Part shown: positions 35,604 through 44,428 of the stretch, one piece after another
Layout of the letters: each line of letters starts with the position of its first letter
Numbering within the stretch: position 1 is the first letter of the stretch
DNA from: Ramlibacter humi
Lineage (GTDB): Bacteria > Pseudomonadota > Gammaproteobacteria > Burkholderiales > Burkholderiaceae_C
Direction of reading: 5' to 3'
DNA length: 64,000 nucleotides
Assembly (NCBI RefSeq): GCF_004681975.1
Contig: NZ_SMLK01000004.1
Span: 124,001 to 188,000 of the forward strand
The notes under the pieces: generated by a model
Database searches by the model: none
Told to the model about the DNA's origin: nothing
Seen by the model: only the letters and a program-made list of their open reading frames with translations
Translations under genes and position numbers: made by a program

Positions 35604-36938
35604 ATGCAACGACGTTTCTTCCTGAAGTCCGGTTCCGCCTCTGCCGTCGCGCTGGCCCTCGCCGCTTGCGGCGGCGGTGGTGGCGGTGGTGGTGGCGGCG
35701 CCGACAGCTCCGCCGGCGCCACGGGCAGCAGCCTGGCCACCGGCGCCAGCACCACCCGCAACGCCGCCTCCGGCCCCAACTCGTACCCGTTCGGCTCGCG
35801 CCTGGACGCCTACGTCGCCGGCGTCCTGCCCACGTCGGCCAGCAAAGACCAGATGGACGCGGCGGTGCGCAGCAGCTACGACGCCTGGAAGGCGCACGGC
35901 CTCGTCGACGTGCCCACCGTCTCCGGCGGCAAGGCGCTGAGGTTCGGCACCTCCGGCGACTACCTCACGGTGTCCGAAGGCATGGGCTACGCGATGCTGA
36001 TCACGGTGCTGATGGCCGGCCACGACCCGCAGGCGCGCAACCTGTTCGACGGCCTGCTGAAGACCGTGCGTGCGCGCCCCGCGTACAGCATCCCGGCCGG
36101 CAACGGCGGGCAGTACCTGATGGACTGGCGCCTGACGATCGACGGCTCGTCGACCGACGCCGCCGGCGGCGGCTGGAACGCGATGGACGGCGACCTGGAC
36201 ATCGCGATGGCGCTGCTGATGGCCGACCGCCAGTGGGGTTCCACCGGCACCTGGAACTACAGGCAGGAAGGCATCAACACGATCAACGCGCTGAAGTCGT
36301 GGAACATGAAGCCCGACGGCACGACCAAGGGCATGTCCACGGCCAACGTGAGCCGCACGTCCGACTACATGATCAGCCACTTCCGCGCGTTCAAGCGCGC
36401 GACGGGCGACTCGCTGTGGGACCTGGCGGTGGACCGCGCGTACTGGCTGGTGAACTACATGCAGAACACCTACAGCCCGAACTGCGGCCTGATGCCCGAC
36501 TTCATCGTGCAGACCGACACGTCCACGCCGATCCCCTCGCCCGGCTACATGGGCGACTTCGTGGCGACCGAGGGCTACTACTACGCCAACGCGCAGCGCA
36601 ACCCGTGGCGCTACGCCACCGACTACGTCACGTCCGGCGACAGCCGCTGGGCCGACGTGTGCACGAAGCTGGTGAACTTCATCCAGCGCGACACCAACGG
36701 CAACCCGGCCATCATCTCGGCCGGCTACCACCTGGACGGCGCGGCCATGGACCGCAGCTACTCGCCGGAAGGGATGATCGGCCCGATGCTGTGCGGCGCG
36801 ATGGTGAACGGCCAGTTCCAGACTTTCCTGAACTCGCTGTGGAACTGGAACGCCGGCAACTTCACCACCGACTACTACGACTCCGAGCTGCAGCTGCTGC
36901 CGATGATCGTGGCGTCGGGCAACTGGTGGAACCCGTGA
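35604..36938 (+). CDS. Exported GH8 endoglucanase (Tat-type, lipoprotein-like signal)
   Basis: The 444-residue protein begins MQRRFFLKS, a twin-arginine signal, and has LALAAC, a lipobox candidate, near 15-22, followed by poly-glycine. The catalytic domain (about 65-435) carries the GH8 proton donor Glu125 in SEGMGYAML, and Asp195/Asp197 in AMDGDLDIAMAL, where the family places its second acidic residue. GH8 enzymes such as BcsZ hydrolyse beta-1,4-glucans, and bacterial polysaccharide loci often carry one to edit the nascent chain. It directly follows the biosynthesis operon, consistent with such a role. Confidence 0.92.
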   Translation: MQRRFFLKSGSASAVALALAACGGGGGGGGGGADSSAGATGSSLATGASTTRNAASGPNSYPFGSRLDAYVAGVLPTSASKDQMDAAVRSSYDAWKAHGLVDVPTVSGGKALRFGTSGDYLTVSEGMGYAMLITVLMAGHDPQARNLFDGLLKTVRARPAYSIPAGNGGQYLMDWRLTIDGSSTDAAGGGWNAMDGDLDIAMALLMADRQWGSTGTWNYRQEGINTINALKSWNMKPDGTTKGMSTANVSRTSDYMISHFRAFKRATGDSLWDLAVDRAYWLVNYMQNTYSPNCGLMPDFIVQTDTSTPIPSPGYMGDFVATEGYYYANAQRNPWRYATDYVTSGDSRWADVCTKLVNFIQRDTNGNPAIISAGYHLDGAAMDRSYSPEGMIGPMLCGAMVNGQFQTFLNSLWNWNAGNFTTDYYDSELQLLPMIVASGNWWNP

Positions 36939-36993
36939 CGCCGGGCGGCGTCGGCAGCGGCGGCACGGGCTGAATTCGGGCGGACACCGCTTT

Positions 36994-38409
36994 CTACCGC
37001 GCCATCGCCCAGCGCACGAACCCGCGGGTATCGGGCGCGGGCAATGACACCGACACTGGCCGCCCCTGGGCGGCCAGCAGCGCTTCCGCGGCCATTGCGC
37101 CGGAGCGGGCGGCGCTTTCCATCGAGCAGGGCAGCGCGGTGTCCAGCCAATCGCCGGCCAGCCAGAGCCCCTGCACCGCGGTGGCGGGCGGCGGGCGCAG
37201 CGCTTCCATGCCGGGGCGCATCTGCGGGATCGCCATCGGGATGCGGTGCACGCGCGCATGCACCACGCGCGCCTGACGCGCCATCGGCGCGAACTCGGCC
37301 ACCTCGCCCATGGTGTGCTCGACGATGCGGCCGTCCGGCCAGTCGGCGCGCGCCATCGGCCCGATCGCGTTGCAGGCGATGACCGAGTTGCGCCCGGCCA
37401 GCGCGGGACGGATCTTCGACAGGTCGTGGAAGTCGGTGTTCAGGCCCTGCGGGCTCCAGGCGCGCGCCCAGAAGCGCTCGTGCGTGACGGGCCGGTCGTA
37501 CCAGAGGTAGGTGCTGATGTACGGCGCGGGCCGGAAGTAGCCCGCCGTCGTGCCGAGCTGCTGCAGCGCCGCGTGGCCGCCGGCGAGCTTCGCGACTTCC
37601 TGCGGCGGCAGGGCCAGCACGCAGCGGCGCGTGCCGATGGACAGGCCGTCCTCCATCTCCAGGCCTTCGATGCCGCCCTCGCCGATGCGCAGCTGCCGCA
37701 CGCGCGCGCCGAACAGCACCTGGCCGCCGGAGCGGAGAACGGCACGGCAGGCGCCGGGCACGTACAGCTGCGCCAGCGCCAGCTTCGGAAAGCCGAAGTG
37801 CCAGCCGCTGCGGCCCAGCATCAGGCGGAACACGCGCATCATCGAAGCGGCCGAGCACTGCTCCAGCGGCACGTTCAGCAGCGCCAGCACGGCCGAGCGC
37901 CAGAACCATTCGATCGCCGCGGGCCGCACGCCCATCTCGCGCAGGTGCGCGTTGGCGTCCTCCACGTCCAGCTCGCGCAGCGAGCGCTCGTTCAGCCGCG
38001 CGGCCTGCCAGGCGATGCGCCGATGCGACCACAGGTCGCCGACCGACAGGCGCCGCAGCGCGTTGGGCAGCATCGGCAGGCCGTGCAAAGGCGAAGGCAG
38101 CGGCAGCGTGTGCATGCGCAGCATGCCCTTGCCGTCCTGCAGCGTGATGATCGGCCGCCGCTGCCACTGCACCTGCCTGGCCGTGTCCAGCCGGCGCAGC
38201 ATGGCCAGGAAGTTGCGATGCTCCGACGTGATGACGTGCGGTCCGGCGTCCACCTGCATGCCGGTGGTCTCGTCCTGCCAGCTGGCCGCGCGGCCGCCCG
38301 CGTGCTCGCCCGCTTCCAGGACGGTGACGCGCAGGCCCGCGTCGGCCAGGGCCAGCGCGCAGCGCAGCCCGGCCACGCCGGAGCCGACCACCACCACGTC
38401 GGCGATCAC
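36994..38409 (-). CDS. hpnE: HpnE-like FAD-dependent amine-oxidase-family enzyme (hydroxysqualene dehydroxylase or carotenoid desaturase relative)
   Basis: The 471-residue protein has the N-terminal FAD motif GSGVAGLRCALALADAG, VLEAGEHAGGRAAS, and a C-terminal FAD-contact motif LWLAGDWLDTALPCSMESA. The AHLREMGV and WRSAVLALLNVP segments are those of HpnE, which converts hydroxysqualene to squalene in hopanoid synthesis. The usual partners hpnC and hpnD are absent nearby. The gene converges with the GH8 gene. The alternative is a phytoene-desaturase-like enzyme. Confidence 0.75.
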   Translation of the reverse strand: MIADVVVVGSGVAGLRCALALADAGLRVTVLEAGEHAGGRAASWQDETTGMQVDAGPHVITSEHRNFLAMLRRLDTARQVQWQRRPIITLQDGKGMLRMHTLPLPSPLHGLPMLPNALRRLSVGDLWSHRRIAWQAARLNERSLRELDVEDANAHLREMGVRPAAIEWFWRSAVLALLNVPLEQCSAASMMRVFRLMLGRSGWHFGFPKLALAQLYVPGACRAVLRSGGQVLFGARVRQLRIGEGGIEGLEMEDGLSIGTRRCVLALPPQEVAKLAGGHAALQQLGTTAGYFRPAPYISTYLWYDRPVTHERFWARAWSPQGLNTDFHDLSKIRPALAGRNSVIACNAIGPMARADWPDGRIVEHTMGEVAEFAPMARQARVVHARVHRIPMAIPQMRPGMEALRPPPATAVQGLWLAGDWLDTALPCSMESAARSGAMAAEALLAAQGRPVSVSLPAPDTRGFVRWAMAR

Positions 38410-38542
38410 GTCTTGTCTCTCCCGCTGCGGCCGCGCGTGCGGCAGGCCATCTCGCGCATCCGGCCAGGGTAGCGGGCGCTAGCCCAGCTGTATCGCCGCG
38501 CGGGCGACGGAATGAGTCAGGATTTATTGATGAGGCAGGCCG

Positions 38543-38869
38543 CTACCCCTGCCACACGCCATAGCCGGCCTTGCGCAGCGCGATGCCCAGTTCCACTTCC
38601 ATCTCGCGCGCCGCTTCGTAGGGCATGGGGTTGAAGCGCTCGTACAGCTTGGGCAGCAGGTGCAGGCCCCACTGCTGCACGAACCGGTTGGCCTGGATGC
38701 CGGCCTTGTGCTTGTCGAAGCGCACGTCGGGGTCCAGGCCCGTCATGCCGACATAGACAAAGGGCTTGCCCAGTTCGTAGTCCGGGTTGGCCTTGCGGAA
38801 CTTCGCCACGTTCCACACCGGGTCGTCGAGTTGCACGACGTAGACGTGGTAGTGCGGGCGGCGGGGCAT
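38543..38869 (-). CDS. GIY-YIG-like small protein
   Basis: The 108-residue protein has a pattern close to GIY-YIG nuclease domains: HVYVVQL at 8-14, FVYVGMTG at 37-44, Arg50, His54 and a late Glu near 89-91. A longer than usual insert separates the two opening strands. It is probably a stand-alone nuclease-like protein of unknown role. It begins just before repeat family C and has no operon partner. Confidence 0.65.
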   Translation of the reverse strand: MPRRPHYHVYVVQLDDPVWNVAKFRKANPDYELGKPFVYVGMTGLDPDVRFDKHKAGIQANRFVQQWGLHLLPKLYERFNPMPYEAAREMEVELGIALRKAGYGVWQG

Positions 38870-38895
38870 GGCGCCGCATTTTGACGGGTTGAAAG

Positions 38896-39019
38896 CGGAC
38901 TCCCTTACGCAGAGGGCGCAGAGGTTTCGCAGAGATCGCAGAGGAAAACCTCTAAAGGCTTCCTTTGTCTTCTCTGCGTCCTCTGCGAAACCTCTGCGCC
39001 CTCTGCGTAAGGGAGTCCG
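38896..39019. repeat. Dispersed long inverted repeat, family C (copy 2)
   Basis: CGGACTCCCTTACGCAGAG at the left and CTCTGCGTAAGGGAGTCCG at the right are perfect 19-base inverted arms, with many internal GCAGAGG units. It lies between the GIY-YIG-like gene and wecB. It is closely related to 23611-23734. Confidence 0.88.
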
Positions 39020-39026
39020 TATTTCC

Positions 39027-39815
39027 TCAAGCCACCTGCGGCCACTTGTGCAGCAGCGACCGGGCGGCCAGCTGGATGGCGCGCTTGAGGAACAGCGGGT
39101 TGCCGTGCACGTAGCGGGCCCACAGGCGGCGCGGTTCGCGGCCCAGGCGGAAGGCCCACTCCAGGCCGCACTTGCGCATCCACGTGGGGGCGCGAGGCAC
39201 TTTGCCGCCCAGGAAGTCGAGGATGGCGCCGCCGCACACGATCAGGCACGGCGACCCCAGCGCGTCGCGCAGGGCGATGGCCACCTCTTCCTGCTTGGGC
39301 ATGCCCATGCCCAGCACGATGACGCGCGGGCGGAAGCGGCCGGCCAGCCGCAGGTAGTCGCGCAGTTCCAGGAAGCCGTTGGCGGTGATGCAAGGGCTGT
39401 TGGGCGCCAGCCTCTCCTTCACGGCCTGTTGCGCTTTCGTCAGCCACGGCTCGCTGGTGCCGAACAGCGCGATGGGCAGGCCGTCGGCGCGCGCCAGCAG
39501 CTTGGGGATCAGGTCGGTGCCGTTCAGGTTCTGGCCCGGCGGCTGGTTGAGCATCTGCATCAGCATGGCGACGCCGATGCCGTCGCGCACGACGATGTCG
39601 GCCGCGGCCAGCGAGCGGTAGAAGCTCTCCGACTGCACCACCATGTTCATCGCGTGCGCGTTGACGAAAGCCAGCGCGCGCGCTTCGCCCGGAACCAGCA
39701 GCCAGTCCATCAGCTGCTCCTCGCCGTCCGGGCTGTTCACCCGGGCCATCGATCGCAGCAGCTGGAACCAGCGCACCTGCCAGTCCCGGGAAGGGGACGG
39801 CAGCGGCGCGGACAT
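39027..39815 (-). CDS. WecB/TagA/CpsF-family glycosyltransferase (GT26)
   Basis: The 262-residue protein carries the family signature: ALAFVNAHAMNMV, ADIVVRDGIGVAML, NGTDLIPKLL and the C-terminal APTWMRKCGLEWAFRLGREPRRLWARY. It transfers an N-acetylhexosamine or similar sugar to a lipid-linked acceptor at the membrane. Its start shares one base with the epsG stop, so it is the last gene of the minus-strand eps operon. Confidence 0.93.
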   Translation of the reverse strand: MSAPLPSPSRDWQVRWFQLLRSMARVNSPDGEEQLMDWLLVPGEARALAFVNAHAMNMVVQSESFYRSLAAADIVVRDGIGVAMLMQMLNQPPGQNLNGTDLIPKLLARADGLPIALFGTSEPWLTKAQQAVKERLAPNSPCITANGFLELRDYLRLAGRFRPRVIVLGMGMPKQEEVAIALRDALGSPCLIVCGGAILDFLGGKVPRAPTWMRKCGLEWAFRLGREPRRLWARYVHGNPLFLKRAIQLAARSLLHKWPQVA

Positions 39816-40720
39816 CAGACGGCTCCCGCCCCGTTGAGGACGGCGCCCACCACCGTGACGCCAAACTCCTTGAGGTCCTCGGACAGCTTGATCACGCGCG
39901 GCATGGAGCTGCGGTCGCGGCAGGTCACCATCAACGCGGCGCCCGCGCGCGCGGCGATGGTTTCGGCGTCGGCCCACGAGCTGGCGGCGGGCGTGTCGAT
40001 GAGGATGACCTCGTACAGGCCGTGCAGAGACTGCACCAGCCGCTGGAACTGCGGCCGCGACAGCAGCTCCTGCGGGTTGGGCGGCAGCACGCCGGCGGGC
40101 AGCAGCGTCAGGCCGGGCAGCTGCTTGATCTCGCACAGCACCTCGGCGCCGGCGCGGCCGGCCAGCAGCGACGACAGGCCGGTCTTGCCGGGCACGCCGA
40201 AGATGCGGTGCTGGCGGGGCTTGCGCAGGTCGGCGTCGATCACCAGCGTGCGCTTGCCCATCTGGGCGAACAGCACGGCCAGGTTGGCGGTGATGTAGCT
40301 GCGGCCTTCGCCGGGACCGGCGCTGACGACGGCCAGCGCCTGCTGGTGCGCGGTCTCGTTCTCGAACCAGCGCAGCATCAGCTGCGCGCGCAGGCTGCGC
40401 AGGTGTTCCACCGCCGGGCTGTCCGGCTCGTAGGCGGCCACCAGGTCCTTGCCCAAGCCCGCATCGGGCGAGATGCTGGCGTGGCCGAACTGCAGGGCGA
40501 GCGCGTGGCGCACGTCCTCGTCGGTGAGCAGGCCCATCGAGATGCCGGCCTCGCCGAACGGCAGGCCCACCTTCTGCTGGTAGTCGTGGATGCGTTCGGC
40601 TTCGTCCTCGGTCAGGCGGCCGGCGTCCACCAGCAGCGCGCCGATCGGCTTCTGCGGTTCGCGCGGACCGGGGCCCACCAGGTCGAGGTCGCGGTGCAGG
40701 GGAAGGATCTGGCTGTTCAT
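39815..40720 (-). CDS. epsG: Chain-length determinant tyrosine kinase-like ATPase EpsG
   Basis: The 301-residue BY-kinase-like protein has an N-terminal T2SS-E-like helical domain (about 24-85) followed by a P-loop ATPase. The Walker A motif GPGEGRS at 135-141 has arginine where most members have lysine. Walker A' is LVIDADLRKP at 159-168. No tyrosine cluster ends the protein, unlike CpsD/Wzc kinases. It works with EpsF to control chain length, and its gene overlaps epsF by four bases. Confidence 0.87.
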   Translation of the reverse strand: MNSQILPLHRDLDLVGPGPREPQKPIGALLVDAGRLTEDEAERIHDYQQKVGLPFGEAGISMGLLTDEDVRHALALQFGHASISPDAGLGKDLVAAYEPDSPAVEHLRSLRAQLMLRWFENETAHQQALAVVSAGPGEGRSYITANLAVLFAQMGKRTLVIDADLRKPRQHRIFGVPGKTGLSSLLAGRAGAEVLCEIKQLPGLTLLPAGVLPPNPQELLSRPQFQRLVQSLHGLYEVILIDTPAASSWADAETIAARAGAALMVTCRDRSSMPRVIKLSEDLKEFGVTVVGAVLNGAGAV

Positions 40721-42090
40721 GCGATGCTCCCGCGGTAGGCCAGCGCCGGGCGCGTCGGGCCGTTGGCCAGCAGGGCCAGCGACTCGCGGCCGTTGTGGGC
40801 GGGCACGGTGGCCAGGATCGGCAGGTTGGTGGCGAGCGACAGGTCGTCGACCGAGCGCACGCGGCGGTTCAGAAGCTCCAGCAGCAGGGCGACGGCCAGG
40901 GCCAGCAGCGCGCCGGCGGCGGCCGCGATGGCCAGCGCCGCCTTGGCGCTGGGACCCTTGGGCTCCAGCGGCTCCACCGCGGTGGCCAGGCGCTGGATGT
41001 TGGTCTGGTTGGTCAGGGCCTGCAGCTTGGACTGCGAGGCGCGCTCGGCCACCTGCTCGTATGCCTTCTGGGCGGCGTCGACGTCGCGGCGCAGCACGCT
41101 CAGTTCGTCGCGGTACTTGTTGAACTGCATGACGCGGGCACGCTGGGCGTTGACGGCGCCCTGCAGCTCGCGCTCGCGGGCGCGGCCCACCTGGTAGGCG
41201 GTCTCCACCGCGTGGCCGATGCTGCCGGTCTCGGAGTTCAGGCGGGACTTCATCGCGCCCAGCTCCTCCTGCATGCGGATCATCTGCGGGTGGCGCGCGC
41301 CGAGGTTGGCGCTGGCTTCCTGGATCTTGGCTTCCTGCGCCGCGATGTTGGCCTTCAGCGTGTTGATCAGCGGGCTGTTCATCGCTTCCTGGATGCTGCC
41401 GGCGGACGCGGCGCGCTTGTTGGCGACGTCGGTCAGCTGGCCCTGCACCAGCGTCAGCTGGGACGACAGCTCGTTCAGGCGCTGCGTCTCCATGTCCACG
41501 CCGTCGGCGCTGATGACGCCGGTGCGCTGCTGGTAGGCGGTGAGCGCGCCCTGCGCCTGCTCCAGGCGGTCGCGGGCGAACTTCAGCTGCTCCTCGAACC
41601 AGCTGGAGTAGCGCTTGGCCGGATCGGTCTTGATGTCCAGCGCCACGTCCAGGTAGGCCTGCGAGAACGCGTTGGCGACCTTGGCCGCTTCCTGCGGATT
41701 GCGCGAGGTGTAGCTGATGTTGATGATGTTGCTCTCGCGCGCCGGCTTGACCTCCAGGTTCTGCTGCAGGTCGTTGGCCAGGTTGGCCTTGGGCGTCTTC
41801 GGGTTCGCCTTGTCCAGGCCGAGCATCTCCACCACCTTCTCGGCCACCCGGCTGGAGCGCACGATGTCCATCTGCGTGGCCATGTAGGCCTGCGGCACGA
41901 TGCTCTGGTAGTTGGGCTGGCTGGCCAGCGGGTCGTTGGCGCGCAGGTCCACCAGGATGGGCGCGTGCGCGGTGTAGTTCTTCGGCCGAAACATCACCCA
42001 GGCCATGGCCAGGGCGATGGTGGCGGCGAAGATGACGAGTGCCATCGTGCGGCGTGCGCGCAGGACGGACAGGAACTGGAACAGGTTCAT
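40717..42090 (-). CDS. epsF: Chain-length determinant protein EpsF (Wzz/GNVR family)
   Basis: The 457-residue inner-membrane polysaccharide co-polymerase has TM1 near 16-33, a long periplasmic coiled-coil region and TM2 near 396-418, followed by a short cytoplasmic tail. It sets polymer length and links to the kinase EpsG and the outer-membrane protein EpsE. It lies in the usual order between epsE and epsG, with a 19-base gap to epsE and an overlap with epsG. Confidence 0.93.
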   Translation of the reverse strand: MNLFQFLSVLRARRTMALVIFAATIALAMAWVMFRPKNYTAHAPILVDLRANDPLASQPNYQSIVPQAYMATQMDIVRSSRVAEKVVEMLGLDKANPKTPKANLANDLQQNLEVKPARESNIINISYTSRNPQEAAKVANAFSQAYLDVALDIKTDPAKRYSSWFEEQLKFARDRLEQAQGALTAYQQRTGVISADGVDMETQRLNELSSQLTLVQGQLTDVANKRAASAGSIQEAMNSPLINTLKANIAAQEAKIQEASANLGARHPQMIRMQEELGAMKSRLNSETGSIGHAVETAYQVGRARERELQGAVNAQRARVMQFNKYRDELSVLRRDVDAAQKAYEQVAERASQSKLQALTNQTNIQRLATAVEPLEPKGPSAKAALAIAAAAGALLALAVALLLELLNRRVRSVDDLSLATNLPILATVPAHNGRESLALLANGPTRPALAYRGSIA

Positions 42091-42109
42091 CGGTTCGGCC
42101 CTCCGCGTC

Positions 42110-42943
42110 TTAGAACAGGCTTTCGCGCACGTAGATCACGTCGTTGGGCAGCACCGGGTCGGTGAGCCGCGCGTCGCTTTCCACCTGCTTGCCGTCGTTG
42201 CCGGTGCGCGTGAGGCGCAGGCGGTTCAGGCTGCCGCGGGCGGTCGGGCCGCCGCCCTGGGCCACGGCCTGCTGGACGGTCATGCCGCGCTCGATGCGGT
42301 ACGGGCCGGGGCGCTGGGCCTCGCCGTAGATGTAGTAGACGGGCGCCTTGTTGACGAAGATGGTGTCGCCGCCCATCACCAGGATGTCGTCCTGCCCCTT
42401 CTGGTTCAGGAACAGGCCCGGGATGTCGATGACCTTGCGGAACGGCTGCCCGCTGCGGGTGCCGGTGACGATGAGCGTGTCGTCGCCCATCGGCGTGACG
42501 CCGCCGGCCGCCGCCAGCAGGTCGCTCACGCGGGTGTTGGTGGTCTCCAGCGGGAACCGCCCGGGCTTCTGCACCTGGCCGAGCACCGCGACCTGGCTGC
42601 CGCGCACCTGGCCCAGGATGATGTTGACCTGGGGGTTCTTAAGGTAGTTGCCGTTCTTCAGGGCGCTGGCGATCTTGCGCTCGGCCTCGCCGATGGTGCT
42701 GCCGCCCACCTGGAGGTTGCCCACCAGCGGGTAGTTGATCGAGCCCTGTTCGGAGACCCGTGTTTCGATCGACAGGTCGGGGTTCTGGTAGACCTGCACC
42801 CGGATCTGGTCGCCGGGCCCCAGGCGGTAATCCGCGTTGCCCTGGGGTTGCGAGCCGTTGGAGGGGCCGGCGGCCCAGGCCGCCAGGCCGAGGGTCGCTG
42901 CCATCAGCAGCATCCCCATCTTTCGAAACACGGTACTTCTCAT
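42110..42943 (-). CDS. epsE: Polysaccharide export protein EpsE (Wza family)
   Basis: The 277-residue secreted protein has a signal peptide (ends near AAWA, residue 25), the poly_export domain start DYRLGPGDQIRVQVYQNPDL, and two SLBB-like domains (about 110-260). Unlike Wza it has no lipobox cysteine, so it is probably periplasmic or weakly membrane-bound. It forms the export channel neighbour of EpsF and EpsL. Confidence 0.93.
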   Translation of the reverse strand: MRSTVFRKMGMLLMAATLGLAAWAAGPSNGSQPQGNADYRLGPGDQIRVQVYQNPDLSIETRVSEQGSINYPLVGNLQVGGSTIGEAERKIASALKNGNYLKNPQVNIILGQVRGSQVAVLGQVQKPGRFPLETTNTRVSDLLAAAGGVTPMGDDTLIVTGTRSGQPFRKVIDIPGLFLNQKGQDDILVMGGDTIFVNKAPVYYIYGEAQRPGPYRIERGMTVQQAVAQGGGPTARGSLNRLRLTRTGNDGKQVESDARLTDPVLPNDVIYVRESLF

Positions 42944-42991
42944 CTTTTCTCTCCCTTCGCGATGGAACTGCGGTTGCCCGCAGCCAGCGCG

Positions 42992-44323
42992 TCAGATCGT
43001 CAGCCGGGCTGTCAATCCGATCACGTTGGCGCGGTAATTGAAGGCGGGCAGCGACGACGAGCGTTTCTCGTAGCGGTACTGCGCGCCCAGGTTGATGGTG
43101 CGGCGGATGGCCCAGTCGACGCCCAGGTTGGCGACGTCGAACTTGTCGCGGCGGCCCACGTCGCCGCTGCCGGTGATGTTCACGAACTTGCGGTTCTCGT
43201 GCTCGTAGCGCAGGTTCACCGTGATCAGCTCGGTGGCGCGCCAGGTCGGGCCGATGTACCAGCGGTCGCTCTCCAGGTGGCCGCCCGTGCCGAACACGTA
43301 GCTGGCCAGGTCGCGCGTGTAGCCGGCGGCCAGGCTGGTCTTGCCGGTGATCGCCCAGTTGATGCCCGCCGAGCCGGTCAGGCCGCTGAAGTTGAACGCG
43401 CCGGCGTTGGCACCGTCGTGGTCGCGGCGCAGGTGCGCCAGGCGCGCGTCCACCGTGGTCTTCGGCGACACGACCCAGTGCATCGTGCCCTCGATCTCGT
43501 CGTCGTTGAAGCCGGTGATGATGGGCGAGTTGCTGTAGTCGCCGTTGCCGTGGCGGTAGCGCAGGGCGAGGGTGGAACCCGAGGCGAACTCGTAGCTGGT
43601 GCCGACGCGGCCGCTGGTTTCCGACAGGTTGGCGTCCCAGGCGGTGGGATCGGTGCTGCGCGAGGCCTGGTGCTGCAGGCCGGCCAGCACGCGCCAGCCG
43701 GCGCCCAGCTTGTAGCCGCCTTCGAACAGCTCGTTGCGCTCGGTGCGGCGGTTGATGCCGTTGGCCACGCCGTTGGACGTGACGTCGCGGAACTGGCGGC
43801 GGTCGGCGCTGGCGATGCCGTCGATGCGCTCACCCAGCTTGAAGTTCCAGGCGGCCGAGTAGTTGAAGGCCGTGAAGCCCGCGGAGATCTTGTCGTAGTG
43901 GTAGCGGTCCACTTCGGCGTCCACCACGATCTGCTGCTGGCTGATGCGCTTCTGGTAGCGCAGGCCCAGGCCCAGGCCCGTGATGGTGTCGGAGATCTGG
44001 CCCGTGGCGGTGCGCAGCACGTTGCTGTCGCGCTCGACGCCCGCCATGCCGCGGAAGTGGAAGCCCTCGCGCTGGTCGGCATTGGAGCTCACCGGCGAAT
44101 AAGGCTGCGACATCGCCTGGGCCGGCGACATGGGCACCGTCATGGGCACGGTCATGTCGGTGGTCATTGGCGTCGCCGCCGACTGGCCGGCCGGCTGCGC
44201 GGCCGACTCGCCCAGCATTCCCCCGGGGGGCGATTGCAGCGTGGTCTGGGCGACCGCCACTGCGGGCAGCAGGCACGCCGCCGCCGTCGCGGTCAGCACG
44301 GGCCGGATGGACAGTTTCTTCAT
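42992..44323 (-). CDS. epsL: Outer-membrane beta-barrel EpsL of the exopolysaccharide system
   Basis: The 443-residue protein has a signal peptide ending near AVAVA (residue 25), a low-complexity Met/Pro-rich linker, and then about 18 alternating amphipathic strands (for example LGLGLRYQKR, LALRYRHGNG, NLGAQYRYEKR). It fits the EpsL family found with XrtB-type eps genes. ATG 44323 has GAGAG upstream. It is proposed to serve secretion of polymer across the outer membrane. Confidence 0.88.
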   Translation of the reverse strand: MKKLSIRPVLTATAAACLLPAVAVAQTTLQSPPGGMLGESAAQPAGQSAATPMTTDMTVPMTVPMSPAQAMSQPYSPVSSNADQREGFHFRGMAGVERDSNVLRTATGQISDTITGLGLGLRYQKRISQQQIVVDAEVDRYHYDKISAGFTAFNYSAAWNFKLGERIDGIASADRRQFRDVTSNGVANGINRRTERNELFEGGYKLGAGWRVLAGLQHQASRSTDPTAWDANLSETSGRVGTSYEFASGSTLALRYRHGNGDYSNSPIITGFNDDEIEGTMHWVVSPKTTVDARLAHLRRDHDGANAGAFNFSGLTGSAGINWAITGKTSLAAGYTRDLASYVFGTGGHLESDRWYIGPTWRATELITVNLRYEHENRKFVNITGSGDVGRRDKFDVANLGVDWAIRRTINLGAQYRYEKRSSSLPAFNYRANVIGLTARLTI

Positions 44324-44428
44324 TGGTGTTCTCTCACGAGGAACGCCCTGCGGGAACACGCAATCCGTCATGCTCTGCATGGTCACGCGAAGGCTCACGG
44401 GCGGACAATGGCTCATTTGAACTAGTGC

